DNA of 64,000 bases from Anthostomella pinea (taxonomy: Eukaryota > Ascomycota > Sordariomycetes > Xylariales > Xylariaceae), in the NCBI GenBank assembly GCA_963556695.1, contig CAUWAG010000020.1, positions 6,138,001-6,202,000 on the forward strand, given 5' to 3'. The notes under the pieces are model-generated. The model worked only from the letters and a program-made list of their open reading frames with translations. It was not told where the DNA came from and searched no databases. Both the position numbers and the translations under genes were made by a program. Shown piece after piece: positions 54,148 through 64,000 of the stretch. Within the stretch, counting starts at the first letter, position 1, and every line of letters starts with the position of its first letter.

Positions 54148-56504
54148 ATGAATCTCGACTTCCCGCTACAGCTCCTGGTAGTGCTGCACTACACCTATCC
54201 CTTGGCAGTCTTTCTCTGCTTTGCTGTTACCTCCATCATCGCGATGTGCCTGCCCTCATTAGGAGGTGCCATTTGAACCCATCCTAAGAAATTTCCTATT
54301 TGTTGCTGCCTTCTTCTATTCATTGGTTGCTTTTGTCTCGAAAGGACACTCGAAGTCGTCGAGGTGATCATATGGCATCACTGGCCTTCAGAGGATGCCA
54401 TTGTCAGCTTGCTCTCATGCATCCTGGTTTTCGGCATAGAGCTTGATGTCCTCACAGGCGCTTCCGATGTCATATGGTATCGATTTTACGGCTCATGGGT
54501 GATTGCTCTTCTTTGCGATCTTGCAAACATCGTACTGCTACTCGCTCAGATCCAAACCCCTTCTCCGAATTACGACAAGTTACCGGTTTTTGGCCATGCT
54601 TTTCTCGCCGTTGTCCGATACGTGCTTGTGCTTAGCACCTTCAAGATTTATTTCTCCTGCGAGAGTCAGATAGAACACGGAGAACGTGACTCAAAACGTT
54701 CGCTACTTTCCCACGCAAAGCGTAAGCCGGGCGGCGGTAACATAGTAACAAACAGCGGTTACGGGGCAAGCTCATCTGATACGAGCAGCATAGAAGGCAA
54801 CACAGAGAAGGGGAACTGGCTCGACAGTGTCAGGAAGTTCTCGATCTTATTTCCATATATTTGGCCTGCCAACAACCGATGCCTGCAGCTTTGAGTCGCG
54901 CTGGTAGGCCTTTGCCTGCTAGCCGAAAACATAGTCAACTTTCTCCAACCGCGTCAGTACGGAGCTATAATAGACTCCTTGAACGGAACTTCAGCAAAGG
55001 ACCCATGGGTTCAGGTCGCCGTTTTTACCGGCCTCCAATTTCTATCGTCTGATGCCGGGATTCGCCTGGTACGGCAGTTTCTTTGGAAGCCTTTGGAGTG
55101 CTATTCGGAAGAGGCACTGACAGTTGCGACATACTCACACATAATGAATCTTTCTTTGGCGTTCCACAACTCCAAGAGCTCATCCGACCTCAACATGGCT
55201 CTTCTGAATGCCGGCACGGTCTCGGGCATGCTCGAGGTGTCAAACGCTACCTGCTCTCGTTGACTTGATGGTTGCTTTTACGTATTTGCTTATCAAATTT
55301 GGGCATCTAAGTCAGTCTCTTGGTGGGTGTCTCTCACCAACGCCCTTAGGTCTTTGACCGTACTGGCAGGTCAACTCGCCGGCGCTCTCCTAGTCGTGTA
55401 CCAGGTCACGAATGGGCGAGCTACTGCGGGAGACTTTATTATGCTACTGACTTACTGGACTCGCTTTATCTCGCCTATCACATTCTTCTCCTCCTTAGGG
55501 GGGAGGATTAGTCAAATCCTGATGAACACTGAGAAGCTGCTGGAGATCATGCAGGCAAAACCAACAGTGATCGAGAAGCCCGATGCCAAACCTTTACAAC
55601 CTGTTAGTGGCCAAGTTGAGCTTGTAAACGTCCATTTCAGCTACGACGGGGTGCGTGATGTCTTGAGAGGACTTCACCTGTCAGTCTCGCGAGGCACTAT
55701 TGTCGCTCTTGTTGGTATGAGTGGTGCCGGAAAGTCAACTATCCTAAGACTTCTCAGCCGGTTTTACAACGTCACTAAAGGGGCTGTTAGAATTGATGGA
55801 CAGGATACCCGAGACGTCACTCTACCCAGGTATGGCTCAGTGTTCTCTCATCTTTTACCAGGTCCTGTTCGTTGGCACTGTTCCGCGGGCTGATCGATCT
55901 TACGACCTAGCATACATGAATGTATCGGCATAGTCTCGCAAGACCCTTTCCTCTTTGAAGGTACCGTGTTAAACAACGTCAGATGTGCTCGACTTGGCGC
56001 CTCGGACGAGGATGTTTATAACGCATGCAAGGCAGCCGCTATTCATAAGCAGATCTGTAGATTTCCTGACGGTTACGATACGGAAGTTAGGGAACGTGAA
56101 GTGTGAGTAAAGTTCAAATACTCTATAACATTTTGCTGATATTCACAGGAAACTATCTGGCGGCGAGGTGCAACGTATCGCCATTGCTAGAGCATTCCTC
56201 CAGAACCCATCTATTGTGCTTCTTGACAAGGCAACCAGCTCTGTGGATACTGTGACGGAGCAGGAGATCCAAAAAGGACTCCGTGCTCTTTATCAAGGCC
56301 GAACCACCTTTATTATCGCGTAAGTTTCTTACTACCAGCTGATTGTGACTTTCTAATTTCTTACCTATATTTAGGCATCGGCTTCTTATAATATAAAAAG
56401 CCGACGTTATCTGTGTTATCTCCGGGGGGACAATTATAGAACAGGGCAACCACGAGGAGTTGATACGTCGAGGTGGCGAGTACTGTAAGCTTTGGTCGGC
56501 ATAG
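54148..56504 (+). pseudogene. Half-size ABC transporter of HMT1/Atm1 type, inactivated
   Basis: N-terminal membrane helices (MNLDFPLQLLVVLHYTYPLAVFLCF; LLSCILVFGIELDVLTG; LCDLANIVLLLAQIQ) resemble the extra helices of vacuolar HMT1-type (ABCB6) transporters. The membrane core and then the nucleotide-binding domain follow: Walker A GMSGAGKST, signature LSGGEVQR, Walker [10 protein letters not shown] and H-loop AHRLL. Three introns in the nucleotide-binding part are still clean (55,830-55,910; 56,103-56,148; 56,320-56,374). Defects are frame breaks near 54,285, 54,895 and 55,240, loss of about 75 residues of the second cytoplasmic loop near 55,330, a TAA just after HRLLII (56,393-56,395), and Lys in place of the catalytic Glu after Walker B. 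Normal members move glutathione or phytochelatin conjugates into the vacuole; this copy cannot. Confidence 0.82.
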
Positions 56505-57983
56505 ACTTTCGGACCGGAGCTGTCAAATGGCACGCAAGCCACAGTGGCGTTCAGGGAGGTGGCAGTGCACCAACATGACCTCCAGGGCAATTTCGGGCCC
56601 TGTTGCTTACAACAACAGATCCTTCAGATACACACTCTAATAAGAATCACCAGAATACACGTTGTCAACCAGAAAAATCATAACATACGCCGTTTAACAG
56701 GAGCAGGCAGAGCCACATGTATAAGCATCACTGCTTGCATAATGCCTTCGTCGATGCATGTCGTAGAAGGGATCATGCAATTCTGAGCTGGTTAGACACA
56801 TCAGAAGAAGGGCTTACCGGGAGCATATTGTCTCGCCTGCATATGTCGTGACGTACTCGCGTCCGGGAGCCTTGGACTGCCCGGCCACTGTAGACGGGCG
56901 ATCTCCACAACACTGCTCAATTCCCACACCCTAGACCAAGCACAAGCAGTATGCAGGCAAGGATGAGCTCGAGGGTAAGCAAACAGTGGTCCTGGGAACA
57001 AGCATATGAGTCTTCCGCGGATACGTTCTGCTCAATGTCAAGCATGCCATATCATGAAGCGTGTAGGTGTGTGACATAGTGATGGCCCGCACGTCAGCCA
57101 GCAATCCAGTACGAGGACACGTGTACCAGGCTTTCAGACTCGAAACTGTGTTGGTTCGTGCAGCGGCTTGTGATGGAGATGATTGGCTCTCTTAGCCTCC
57201 AGTGCCAACCTTCATCCAACGGCCTGAGCCAGAGATAGCTGTCCACGCTCCCTGGTCCGGGGATCGGGTATAAATCCGCTGCAGGAGGCCTCATATCTAA
57301 GCCTGCCCCAGGTCGTGTTGTTATATCAGGAGAAGAAAATGAGCTAAGAAGTAAAAAGCCTCCTTTTAGTCATTGATTCGTTCCTCACCGCAGCCCCTCC
57401 TGTTCTGCCCCCCTTTGTCTAAGTACACAGTGGATGTAGATAGTAGTTACACCATGAGGGCCAAACGTGCAGGCCGCCGACTTGGCACGTATCATCAGGG
57501 TTGGCACATCTGACGGCTAGGAAGGAATACATCGCAAGTGACAGGTCCAGCTGAACCCGATGATACCACACCGTTCACGGGGGTGCATACTAGAAATAAC
57601 AGGTACAGTTATTTGTAGGTTCTAGTACATACCCTTTGAATGCCTTCGGGACTACCGATGGAGGGACAAGAAAATGGACCAGGCTTCTCGTTCTGCCCAT
57701 GTAGTGTGATGACCTGCCCAACCTGTGATATTGACCTCCAACCGGTTCTGATCCAGGCAACCACCAAGGGTCCCTAGGCAGCTTTGTTGAATGTGACACG
57801 TAGCAATGGAAATACGCCTACCTAGAAAGTTAGGCTAGCGATGGGAGCCGAGCCCGGCAGCAGGGTGTGTGAAGGCAGTGAAATCGGACAGAGGTATATG
57901 GATAGAGGGAGACGTATGTAACAGGGGGCTGCCACTGTGGTATGGGTGAATACCGATATTGAACAGGAAGTTGTTGCGATTGG
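56505..57983. other. Gene-free stretch between ABC pseudogene and pogo copy 2
   Basis: Nothing recognised: short frames only, no repeats of note. Confidence 0.4.
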
Positions 57984-57985
57984 TA

Positions 57986-58028
57986 ACATCTCACCCCCCC
58001 ATGCGGACCACCCCCCCACGGACCACTC
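57986..58028 (+). repeat. Left terminal inverted repeat of pogo copy 2
   Basis: Begins directly after TA; C-rich with the words GCGGACCACC and CACGGACCAC. Pairs with 59,879-59,921. Confidence 0.88.
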
Positions 58029-58088
58029 CACACCACACCACTCTCATTCAGATGAAGCCATCTACAACAACCACAGTTGCTAAATACA

Positions 58089-59743
58089 CTAAGGTCGTGG
58101 TGTTCTAACCATAATACAGCTCCCAGAATCCGATTCCGACCCTAAATCTTCACCAGGGACCTCTTGTGGGACCTCTTCGCCTGCAGCGGAGTCCCTATAG
58201 ACCCTCCTGTTCCTCAGCTCCATTTTGGCCTCCCTTATGTTAACCATTGTGACGAATCGTTCCCCTGGTGTTGATTTGACTGCTTTTCGAGTGGTATTAG
58301 CCTTTTTAGCCACTTGAGCCTCAAGCAGCTCATATTTGGCCCGTAGATTTGTAATGGTAACAGCCTGAACATCCATGGCCTTGCCAGCCTTCCGCACCAA
58401 CAAGCGTTCAGAGGGCCCCCCAAAGGAAGGGTCCTTTCTTTCGAGCTTTCGAGAACTTTCCCGCAAAGCCCGGCTTCCAGAGGGTGTTGTGATAATGGTT
58501 TTAGCTACCATCTCGAGAAAATCTGGTGTTGTGGCTCGCTCAGAAGCCTTAGAGTCCCTCTGGCGGGCCCTGGCCACCCCCTTGTCCTCCAGAATCACAT
58601 ATTTCGACTTCAATGCCTCCGCTCTGTTGTGAGGAACAATCCCAGTATTTTTCCAGGTAATTCTGATGTTGAGGAGCGTCATTATGTCCTTCCGGGCCTG
58701 CTCGTAGCACTCCAAAACCTCCTCTTTAGATGGCCTGAGTCCAAGACAGCCGCTGGGCGTCTCCTGGAGTAAGGTCTTTAACCTCTTCTTTACCAAATTG
58801 AAGACTCCCACATCTAACACCTGGACTACATGGGAGCAGTGAGGTTCATAAAAGATCAACCATACTTTGTTTCTCAAGCAGGTGGCTAGGAACTCGTCAT
58901 TTATGTGGGAGTCGTGGCCATCACACACCAAAACCACCCATGTGTTGCCATGGACCTCCCGAATGTAAGGAATAAAGATACGTTGAAGCCATTCTAACGC
59001 AATGGGATTCGAGGTCCATCCATTGGGCGACGTAATAAACCTCCAGTCGGTGAATTTGTCCTCGTTTTGGTTGCTAAACCACTGGGCTTGTACGTTAACC
59101 CCCTTGAGAATCACCAGCGGCGGCAAGGTCTCACCAGATCCGCTCACACACTCTAGGGCAGTTATCCATTCACTCTTCTCGACCCCTTTCTTCATAGCCA
59201 CGTTGCCAGAGGCCTCGGAGACCACCCAATGGGAGTCCCCAACCCCCTGGGCGATTCCCATTTCATCGACATTGTACCAGCGTGCTAGCATGAGGTTAAT
59301 CACGTCCGGGGCGTCACACCAATCGAAAAAAATGTTGATATTTGCCGCTGTAGCACCATTCACTCGGTTGTAGTTGATAATACGAGACTTCATTATCTTG
59401 ACTTCCGGGTTTCAAGACAGGAACTTGGATGCCTAATTTTTCCCTAATTCTCGAGCATCCCCGGTGGCATGGAGCATCCGCTGGGCCATGAGACGGAACT
59501 TAGAGACCGCCGGAGAATACCCTAGCCGTGCTTGCCCCAGGGCCCAGCTTGCCAGCTTATGTTCGAGATACGGTGAGAGAGCCTGTTGGAGAGCGCTGGT
59601 CTCATTCCGCGTTGGGGTGCCAGAGATTCGTCGGTTGACGTACGAGCGACTGATTTGCCATTTGAGGGCTGACGAGCGGACTGGAGCTCCGCGTTGGATG
59701 GCCAAAATGGCGGCTTCAGCTTTTATTTGACAGTTATAAAATG
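58089..59743 (-). pseudogene. Pogo/Fot1-type transposase, copy 2, two internal stops, complete C-terminus
   Basis: Same reading as copy 1. It has the helix-turn-helix and CENP-B-type part, then TAG (after GKN) and TGA (after FLS), then a 434-codon open frame (59,393-58,089) in register with it. The catalytic Asp residues are in NVDEMGI, LVCDGHDSH and VVQVLDVGVFNLVKK, giving the DDD triad of this superfamily. The C-terminal extension is charged and helical, ends SGSCIMVRTPRP, and may contain a coiled coil (TNLRAKYELLEAQVAKKA). The two stops make a single full-length product impossible without readthrough. The catalytic half alone could still be made from its own ATG (59,393) but would lack DNA binding. 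Confidence 0.88.
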
Positions 59744-59878
59744 ACATCATGAGATTCAGCAGTGGATAAGGATTCAAATAGTGTGCTTTGTGAAAAAAAA
59801 GATGCAAAAGTGATGGTGTAGATGGTGGATCACCATAATCCTGGTGGTTGTTGAATTACGCGTTTGTGGGTCAGAACG

Positions 59879-59921
59879 CGCTGGTCCGCGGGGGGGTGGT
59901 CCGCAGGGGGGTGGGAGATGT
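59879..59921 (-). repeat. Right terminal inverted repeat of pogo copy 2
   Basis: The inverted partner of 57,986-58,028, followed by TA. The same end is present at 40,798 in copy 1. Confidence 0.88.
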
Positions 59922-59923
59922 TA

Positions 59924-60549
59924 CTGGCGCCCTTTGAGCAGCTGATTGCTCGGGGCCTTTTGTCCACTCCATTCCTTCTGCACGGAAGCAGATACCCTGA
60001 AAGCGGAATAGGGTCTTCCAGGCTATCTACCGCTGGATTCGGTATAGGGGTTCCCGCTTATATCCAACAATACCAACGCACTTCCTTCAAGTCAGGGGCG
60101 ACATGGTGCCGATATACCGGTCGCTCCTCGGAGACTGTTCAAGAGGCCATTATTAACAGACAAGGAAAAGCGGCCCAATAAACAAATGAGGACTGACAAG
60201 CCGAATGCAGCTCCCAGAAGGCAGTGGGCCCCCCGCATGAGCAATATGACATGGCACTGACTAGGGAGAGTAAGTCATGGGTTGGGTTGGCGTTCCTAAG
60301 CAGGGGCTGTTGCATCATCGTCACTGTTCAGGGGCTGCATGGTTGCATTCACGAGCAAGGAAGACATGCAGTTGAAATCATACAGCCCGCCTCGAGTTGA
60401 TAATGTCGGTTCCTATCCGGGCCGGTTGCATGCAGGGTCTCCACTTGGGAATCGAGTACGAGGCCACCGTGTTGGTCCGGTTGGAAATACTGCCACTCGT
60501 GCCGCCACTGCTATCATAAGACATGATGTCTGTTCGGCTACGTCTCTCC
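59924..60549. other. Spacer right of pogo copy 2
   Basis: No gene is recognised. It lies downstream of the broken minus-strand gene that ends near 60,550. Confidence 0.4.
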
Positions 60550-62900
60550 CTAGATTTCCCACTGAACCCAGTGGTTTCCAATAAGTTTTTCTCGACAAGA
60601 CTCGAGTGCGGCCATAACTTCCCTGAGTGTAGGCCGGTCGTAGTAGTTGTCATTCCATGTACCCAGAGCCTGGTGCGAGCTCCTCATGCCCAGGAATCTC
60701 TCAGCCACCTCGATTTCCGATGTCCAGAAGCGCTTGGCGGCTGTTCTGACATCGTCAGCGCTTTGGTCGTTGGTCGGTGTGTTCCGCAAAACCAATCGAC
60801 TAGATTGCCGGACGATGATGCTGGCCAGGCCCTCTCTTCTTCCCCTAGTACATCGGTCAATGAGATCCCTCATTTCAGGTGGTATCCTGTTCGAGTAGTA
60901 GGAAACACAAGTCGACGCGCAGGAAGTGCATCTCGTTAGCGGTGTCATCGAGCTCCTTCTCAAGATTGCCCATGATAACCAAGAAGGCTTGCTCCAGCGT
61001 GCTTTCAAGGACATCTTTATCCTGCAAGAGAGACAGGATTATGGAGAGCGGGTGGTCGTAACCAAGCCGCACGTCCGAGGTGGTCGCAAAGTGTCTCAAT
61101 AGACAGGCACGAAGCTAGGGGAAGCGATCCCACCCTTCCCCACCGAAGATACGGAGGAGCAGACGGATCATACTGCGTGATTGTTGCAACAGAACACCAT
61201 CAATCATTTGGCAACCTTCGTTTATGAGCTGCCATGCCTTGGGAGTAGGTTTCTGGGCCATAATGCCCACGCCGTAGATCAGCTTGTCTTGCATAACTCG
61301 TAGGGCGTTGAATGCTTCCTTCTCCTGGTCTGGACCCAAGATGGTGCCTGCCAAGAGGCCGCCGCTGGAACGTGAGCTCCAGTCGTTTGTGTAGAGTTGA
61401 ATATGTTTAAGTACGATTTCGACTCGGCCAATGCCGGAATTACCCATGGACAATGGTCGTGCAGGGTCAGGTATGTTAATGCGTCGCCTGCTCGCTCTGG
61501 TATTGTCACGTTCCAAAACCCGCGGCCCTGATTGATTACACGCTGGACTTGTCCAAAGCACATCTTGACTGGTCGGGGTGGCAATCCGGCCATTATGAGT
61601 ACTCATCTGAAGCCCAGGACCAGTTGCGAGGGAGTCTTTGTATCCGCGAGAGACTTCGTTGTCTGTCACAACAAGCGAGACATCTAATTCGAGTTTCTCG
61701 ACGTTGGAAAGGGCTGCATCACAGAAGCTACTCGAAACTGGGACCATGTCTGTCACTATAGTACGTCAGTATCCATACGAAGCCTTTCATATTTCTGGTT
61801 GCCACGTACTATTTCGGGCATGGACCAGTGAACGAGCTGCGGACTCAAGACAGGCGCAGAAGAGCGTTTCTTCGTGCTGCTTGATGTAGGACACAAGCAT
61901 CGACTTCTTATAGAGATTGATTTTCTCCAGCCTTCTCTTGCTAACAGCAAGAACAAGAAGAAGCGCGTGCGCAGATGTTGTGGTGCTGGATACCAACCAG
62001 ATTAACTCGGTATATGCAATATGGTCCCATTTTATCAGACCCTCTTTGACGGAGCTCAGACCGTCCCTCATAACTGCCATTCCGAGATTATCAGCGTCTG
62101 CCATCAGCCCTAAATCAGGCGCACTTAGTCCATCCCTCTGGATTCTCACTGCTTTTCGCTTTACTTCGCTTCCCAGGTCTAGCTCCACCCGTGTCGTCTG
62201 ACGCAACTTAAGCTCGGCTTGCAGCAATTCAGTGAGATGGCGACCTTCGATGATAAGTCCCTCGATTTCATCATTGCTGAGCTTGCCACAATCTGCCCAA
62301 AGAGAGCTTGGTTGCGTTAGAATGGGCATGGTTTCTGGACAGGTTGAACCTCGCACTGCTCCCTTTGTACCAACCTCAGCTTGTTGTAATCAACAGGTCA
62401 TACTTGTGCTACATGTTACCCGAGAGCTTGAGGCTGTCAAATCCGAAGTAATCCCGGGCTTGACCCCGCCCTCTCCCTTTGCCGACCGTTGAGTTTGCAC
62501 TGCCACACCGGAGCTAACTCTCACGTGCTATGCTGCCGTGGCCGAATACAATGAGCTCAGCGGTTTCCTTTCAAGGCCTTGAACTTCGTGCATTGTATGT
62601 AACCAGGCCCCTGTTCACAAACGGTGCAGTTCTTGTCAGACTGGTTCAACAATGGATCCCCTCTCGGTCGGAGCATTAGTCGTGCGAGTTCCTGTTGCAG
62701 TCGCGTGTATTTCCGACGCTCTGAGAGAAGCTCTGCTTCCAGATAATCGATATACTGGTCAGCGATAGACACCAGGGAGTGGTGGAGGCGAATAGAGTTT
62801 TCACGACGTTGCATGAGGTGGTTACAGGAGACGGATAATGCATCCTTGAAGCCGGCTCGGGCAGCAATCTTTTCCCAGTTGACCTGGGAACGAGTCAGCT
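60550..62900 (-). pseudogene. Large fungal gene, decayed, family uncertain
   Basis: Minus-strand blocks in order. First, 62,900-62,557 (WEKIAARAGFKDALSVSC, then a coiled coil with YIDYLEAELLSERRKYTRLQQELARLM). Second, 62,356-61,790 (NDEIEGLIIEGRHLTELLQAELKL…WLVSSTTTSAHALLLVLAVSKRRLEKINLYKK), joined by a good intron (GTACGT…CTATAG) to the third block. Third, 61,756-61,115 (…NALRVMQDKLIYGVGIMAQKPTPKAWQLINEGCQMID…LRIFGGEGWDRFP), which ends in an in-frame TAG. Fourth, 61,112-60,878 (RACLLRHFATTSDVRLGYDHPLSIILSLLQDKDVLESTLEQAFLVIM). Fifth, after a frame change, 60,920-60,550 (RIPPEMRDLIDRCTRGRREGLASIIVRQSSRLVLR…FLGMRSSHQALGTWNDNY). The helical C-terminal part is reminiscent of the repeats that follow Clr5-type domains in fungal regulators, but that is only an impression. 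Confidence 0.55.
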
Positions 62901-63239
62901 CGTATTACATGGCGTCATGGGTGGGACGAAGGAAAGCAATGTCAAATGAGACTGCATACCTTGGACTTTGTGTCAAAGGATTCCTAGAGCTTGACGAGCT
63001 CTGCTGACGCTCTCGAGGTAGCTATTGGTCTCTTCCCACCTCTCAGCGTACGCTTCTGGCAGAGTGGGCAAGGAATAGCCAACTTATAGAAGCGATCCTG
63101 CGCGGGGATCTTTCATCTCGATAAGCACCATCTCAAAGCGTTCCCTGAGCCAGACAGGGACCGTCCAGGAGCCGGCATATCGCGCTAAACCAAGCCGGGT
63201 TCACGAGGTTGTCACCGCAGCTAAACAGTGGACACACTT

Positions 63240-63652
63240 CTTCAATATCTCAGGGGCAGCGACCACTCTAGAAGTCGTCTACCCTGGAACATGCGCTCGT
63301 TGACCGGGATGCCCGACCTTTTCTGGGATGTGGGTGCGAGTTGGTTGACCTTTCCGTCAGGGGCTTGACCAGCTGGCATGTCATACGGAAATCAGACATA
63401 ATAGGAGGTGTTGCGGTCGCACAGAGACTCTCGTAGATCTGCTTCCCCGAGTAAGTCCACGAGAGCGAGCGACCGACCGGGAATTCGGCTACCATGGACT
63501 TCTACGTTGGTCGACATGAAACGATAGTAATGGGCGAAGGAGTTCTGACCGCTACCAAGGTTTTTGTCATTGAGATTACGGCAACGAGCAACCTGCCTCG
63601 AGGACGCTCCCAGTGGCACTACAGTAGTGAGCGAAGGGTGTCTAGCTACCAC
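63240..63652 (-). pseudogene. Further decayed minus-strand coding scrap, possibly the 5' part of the same gene
   Basis: A frame with AHYYRFMSTNVEVHGSRIPGRSLALVDLLGEADLRE is followed in frame by a TGA (about 63,389) and then by more coding-like sequence (FPYDMPAGQAPDGKVNQLAPTS…NERMFQGR). It lies in the same orientation as, and about 350 bases upstream of, the large decayed gene. No family is recognised. Confidence 0.4.
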
Positions 63653-64000
63653 AAACGTCTACAAAGTGGTCCACACGGTACGCCAGGGTCGTCCACCGTG
63701 TGGTCTACGGTACATCCCTCTCCACTGCCGATTAACATACTTTTACTAACTATATCAGACCTCAGAGAAAACGAACTTCTTCGTGTTGACTCAAGTCCAT
63801 CCTCTCGTTCTCGGCGAGGCTCCGTGACTATACAGTGGAACGCGATGTAGGCCGGGCTCCGGACCGCCACTCCACCCGCGCTGCGCTCCGCAAAGGAGAC
63901 ATGCTTGCTCCGGATCGCTTTGAATGGCCGTGGTGACTCTCGGTCGGCGAACGAGGTATCGGGGCGATCGGGCTTGAGGAATGGTTCGTAGTGAGCTCTG
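63653..64000. other. Right edge, nothing recognised
   Basis: Short frames only. A CCGCGCTGCGCTCCGC-type GC-rich patch lies near 63,878-63,893. Confidence 0.3.

Larger units (their letters stand above)
57986..59921 (-). mobile_element. Pogo-family DNA transposon, copy 2, complete
   Basis: A 1,936-base element. It starts ACATCTCACCCCCCCATGCG on the left. The right end, read inverted, is ACATCTCCCACCCCCCTGCG, giving imperfect terminal inverted repeats of about 40 bases with GCGGACCACCCCCC cores. TA flanks both ends (57,984-57,985 and 59,922-59,923), the target duplication of pogo/Fot1-type elements. The transposase gene runs on the minus strand. Confidence 0.93.

Noticed and set aside
57986..59921. 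Segmental duplication as the source of pogo copy 2
   Set aside because: The similarity ends exactly at the inverted repeats and TA dinucleotides; the flanks of the two copies do not match, which points to transposition.
1..64000. tRNA, rRNA, CRISPR arrays, biosynthetic gene cluster
   Set aside because: No cloverleaf-type sequence, rRNA match or spaced direct repeats was noticed. The OrsD-like relic is not next to a polyketide synthase or other cluster enzymes.

Overview
This window is nuclear DNA of a filamentous ascomycete (Pezizomycotina, most likely Sordariomycetes). The genes carry short GT-AG introns of roughly 45-85 bases, intergenic gaps are about 0.2-1.5 kb, and the proteins are those of an ordinary mould: GPI transamidase, TFIIIC, SAGA Ada2, Nup170, Erg28 and 3-ketoacyl-CoA reductase. 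No tRNA, rRNA, CRISPR array or bacterial-style operon was found. All identifications come from reading motifs, with no database search.

About 1-35.3 kb is gene-dense housekeeping DNA. In order it holds a partial unrecognised gene running off the left edge (-), GPI8 (+), a TFIIIC90/Sfc9-like subunit (+), a possible small cysteine-containing membrane protein (-), a Cdc25/rhodanese-type phosphatase (-), a Golgi-type O-fucosyltransferase-like protein (-), ADA2 (-), GAL7 (+), ERG28 (-), the very-long-chain 3-ketoacyl-CoA reductase (+), NUP170 (+), a disordered protein (+), a type I membrane protein of a fungal family without known function (+), an EXPERA-domain membrane protein (-), a broken OrsD-type gene (-), and a CHIP-like TPR/U-box E3 ligase (-). 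Several products act at the ER or secretory pathway (Gpi8, Erg28, ketoreductase, EXPERA protein), but nothing shows co-regulation beyond the head-to-head ERG28/ketoreductase pair. A dispersed repeat of about 235 bp occurs in the promoter of that pair and again, inverted, upstream of the type I membrane protein gene.

From about 35.3 kb to the right edge the window changes to a repeat-rich, decayed compartment. It holds an inverted (twin-priming-like) LINE scrap at 37.4-37.7 kb and a JmjC-like gene at 39-40.3 kb. A nested transposon stack follows at 40.8-50.3 kb: a pogo-family DNA transposon is cut by a Tad1-like LINE (LINE 1), whose gag is in turn cut by a 5'-truncated second LINE (LINE 2) flanked by a 15-base target duplication. 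Beyond it lie unresolved coding scraps, a pseudogene of an HMT1/Atm1-type ABC transporter (54.1-56.5 kb), a second, end-to-end pogo-family copy with inverted repeats and TA target duplications (57,986-59,921), and a multiply broken large gene (60.5-63.6 kb). Many inactivating changes are C-to-T or G-to-A transitions, fitting repeat-induced point mutation (RIP) or cytosine deamination.

The most notable observations are the three-level insertion order with exact target duplications, the two nearly identical pogo copies that share the same two nonsense codons, and the inverted LINE scrap.
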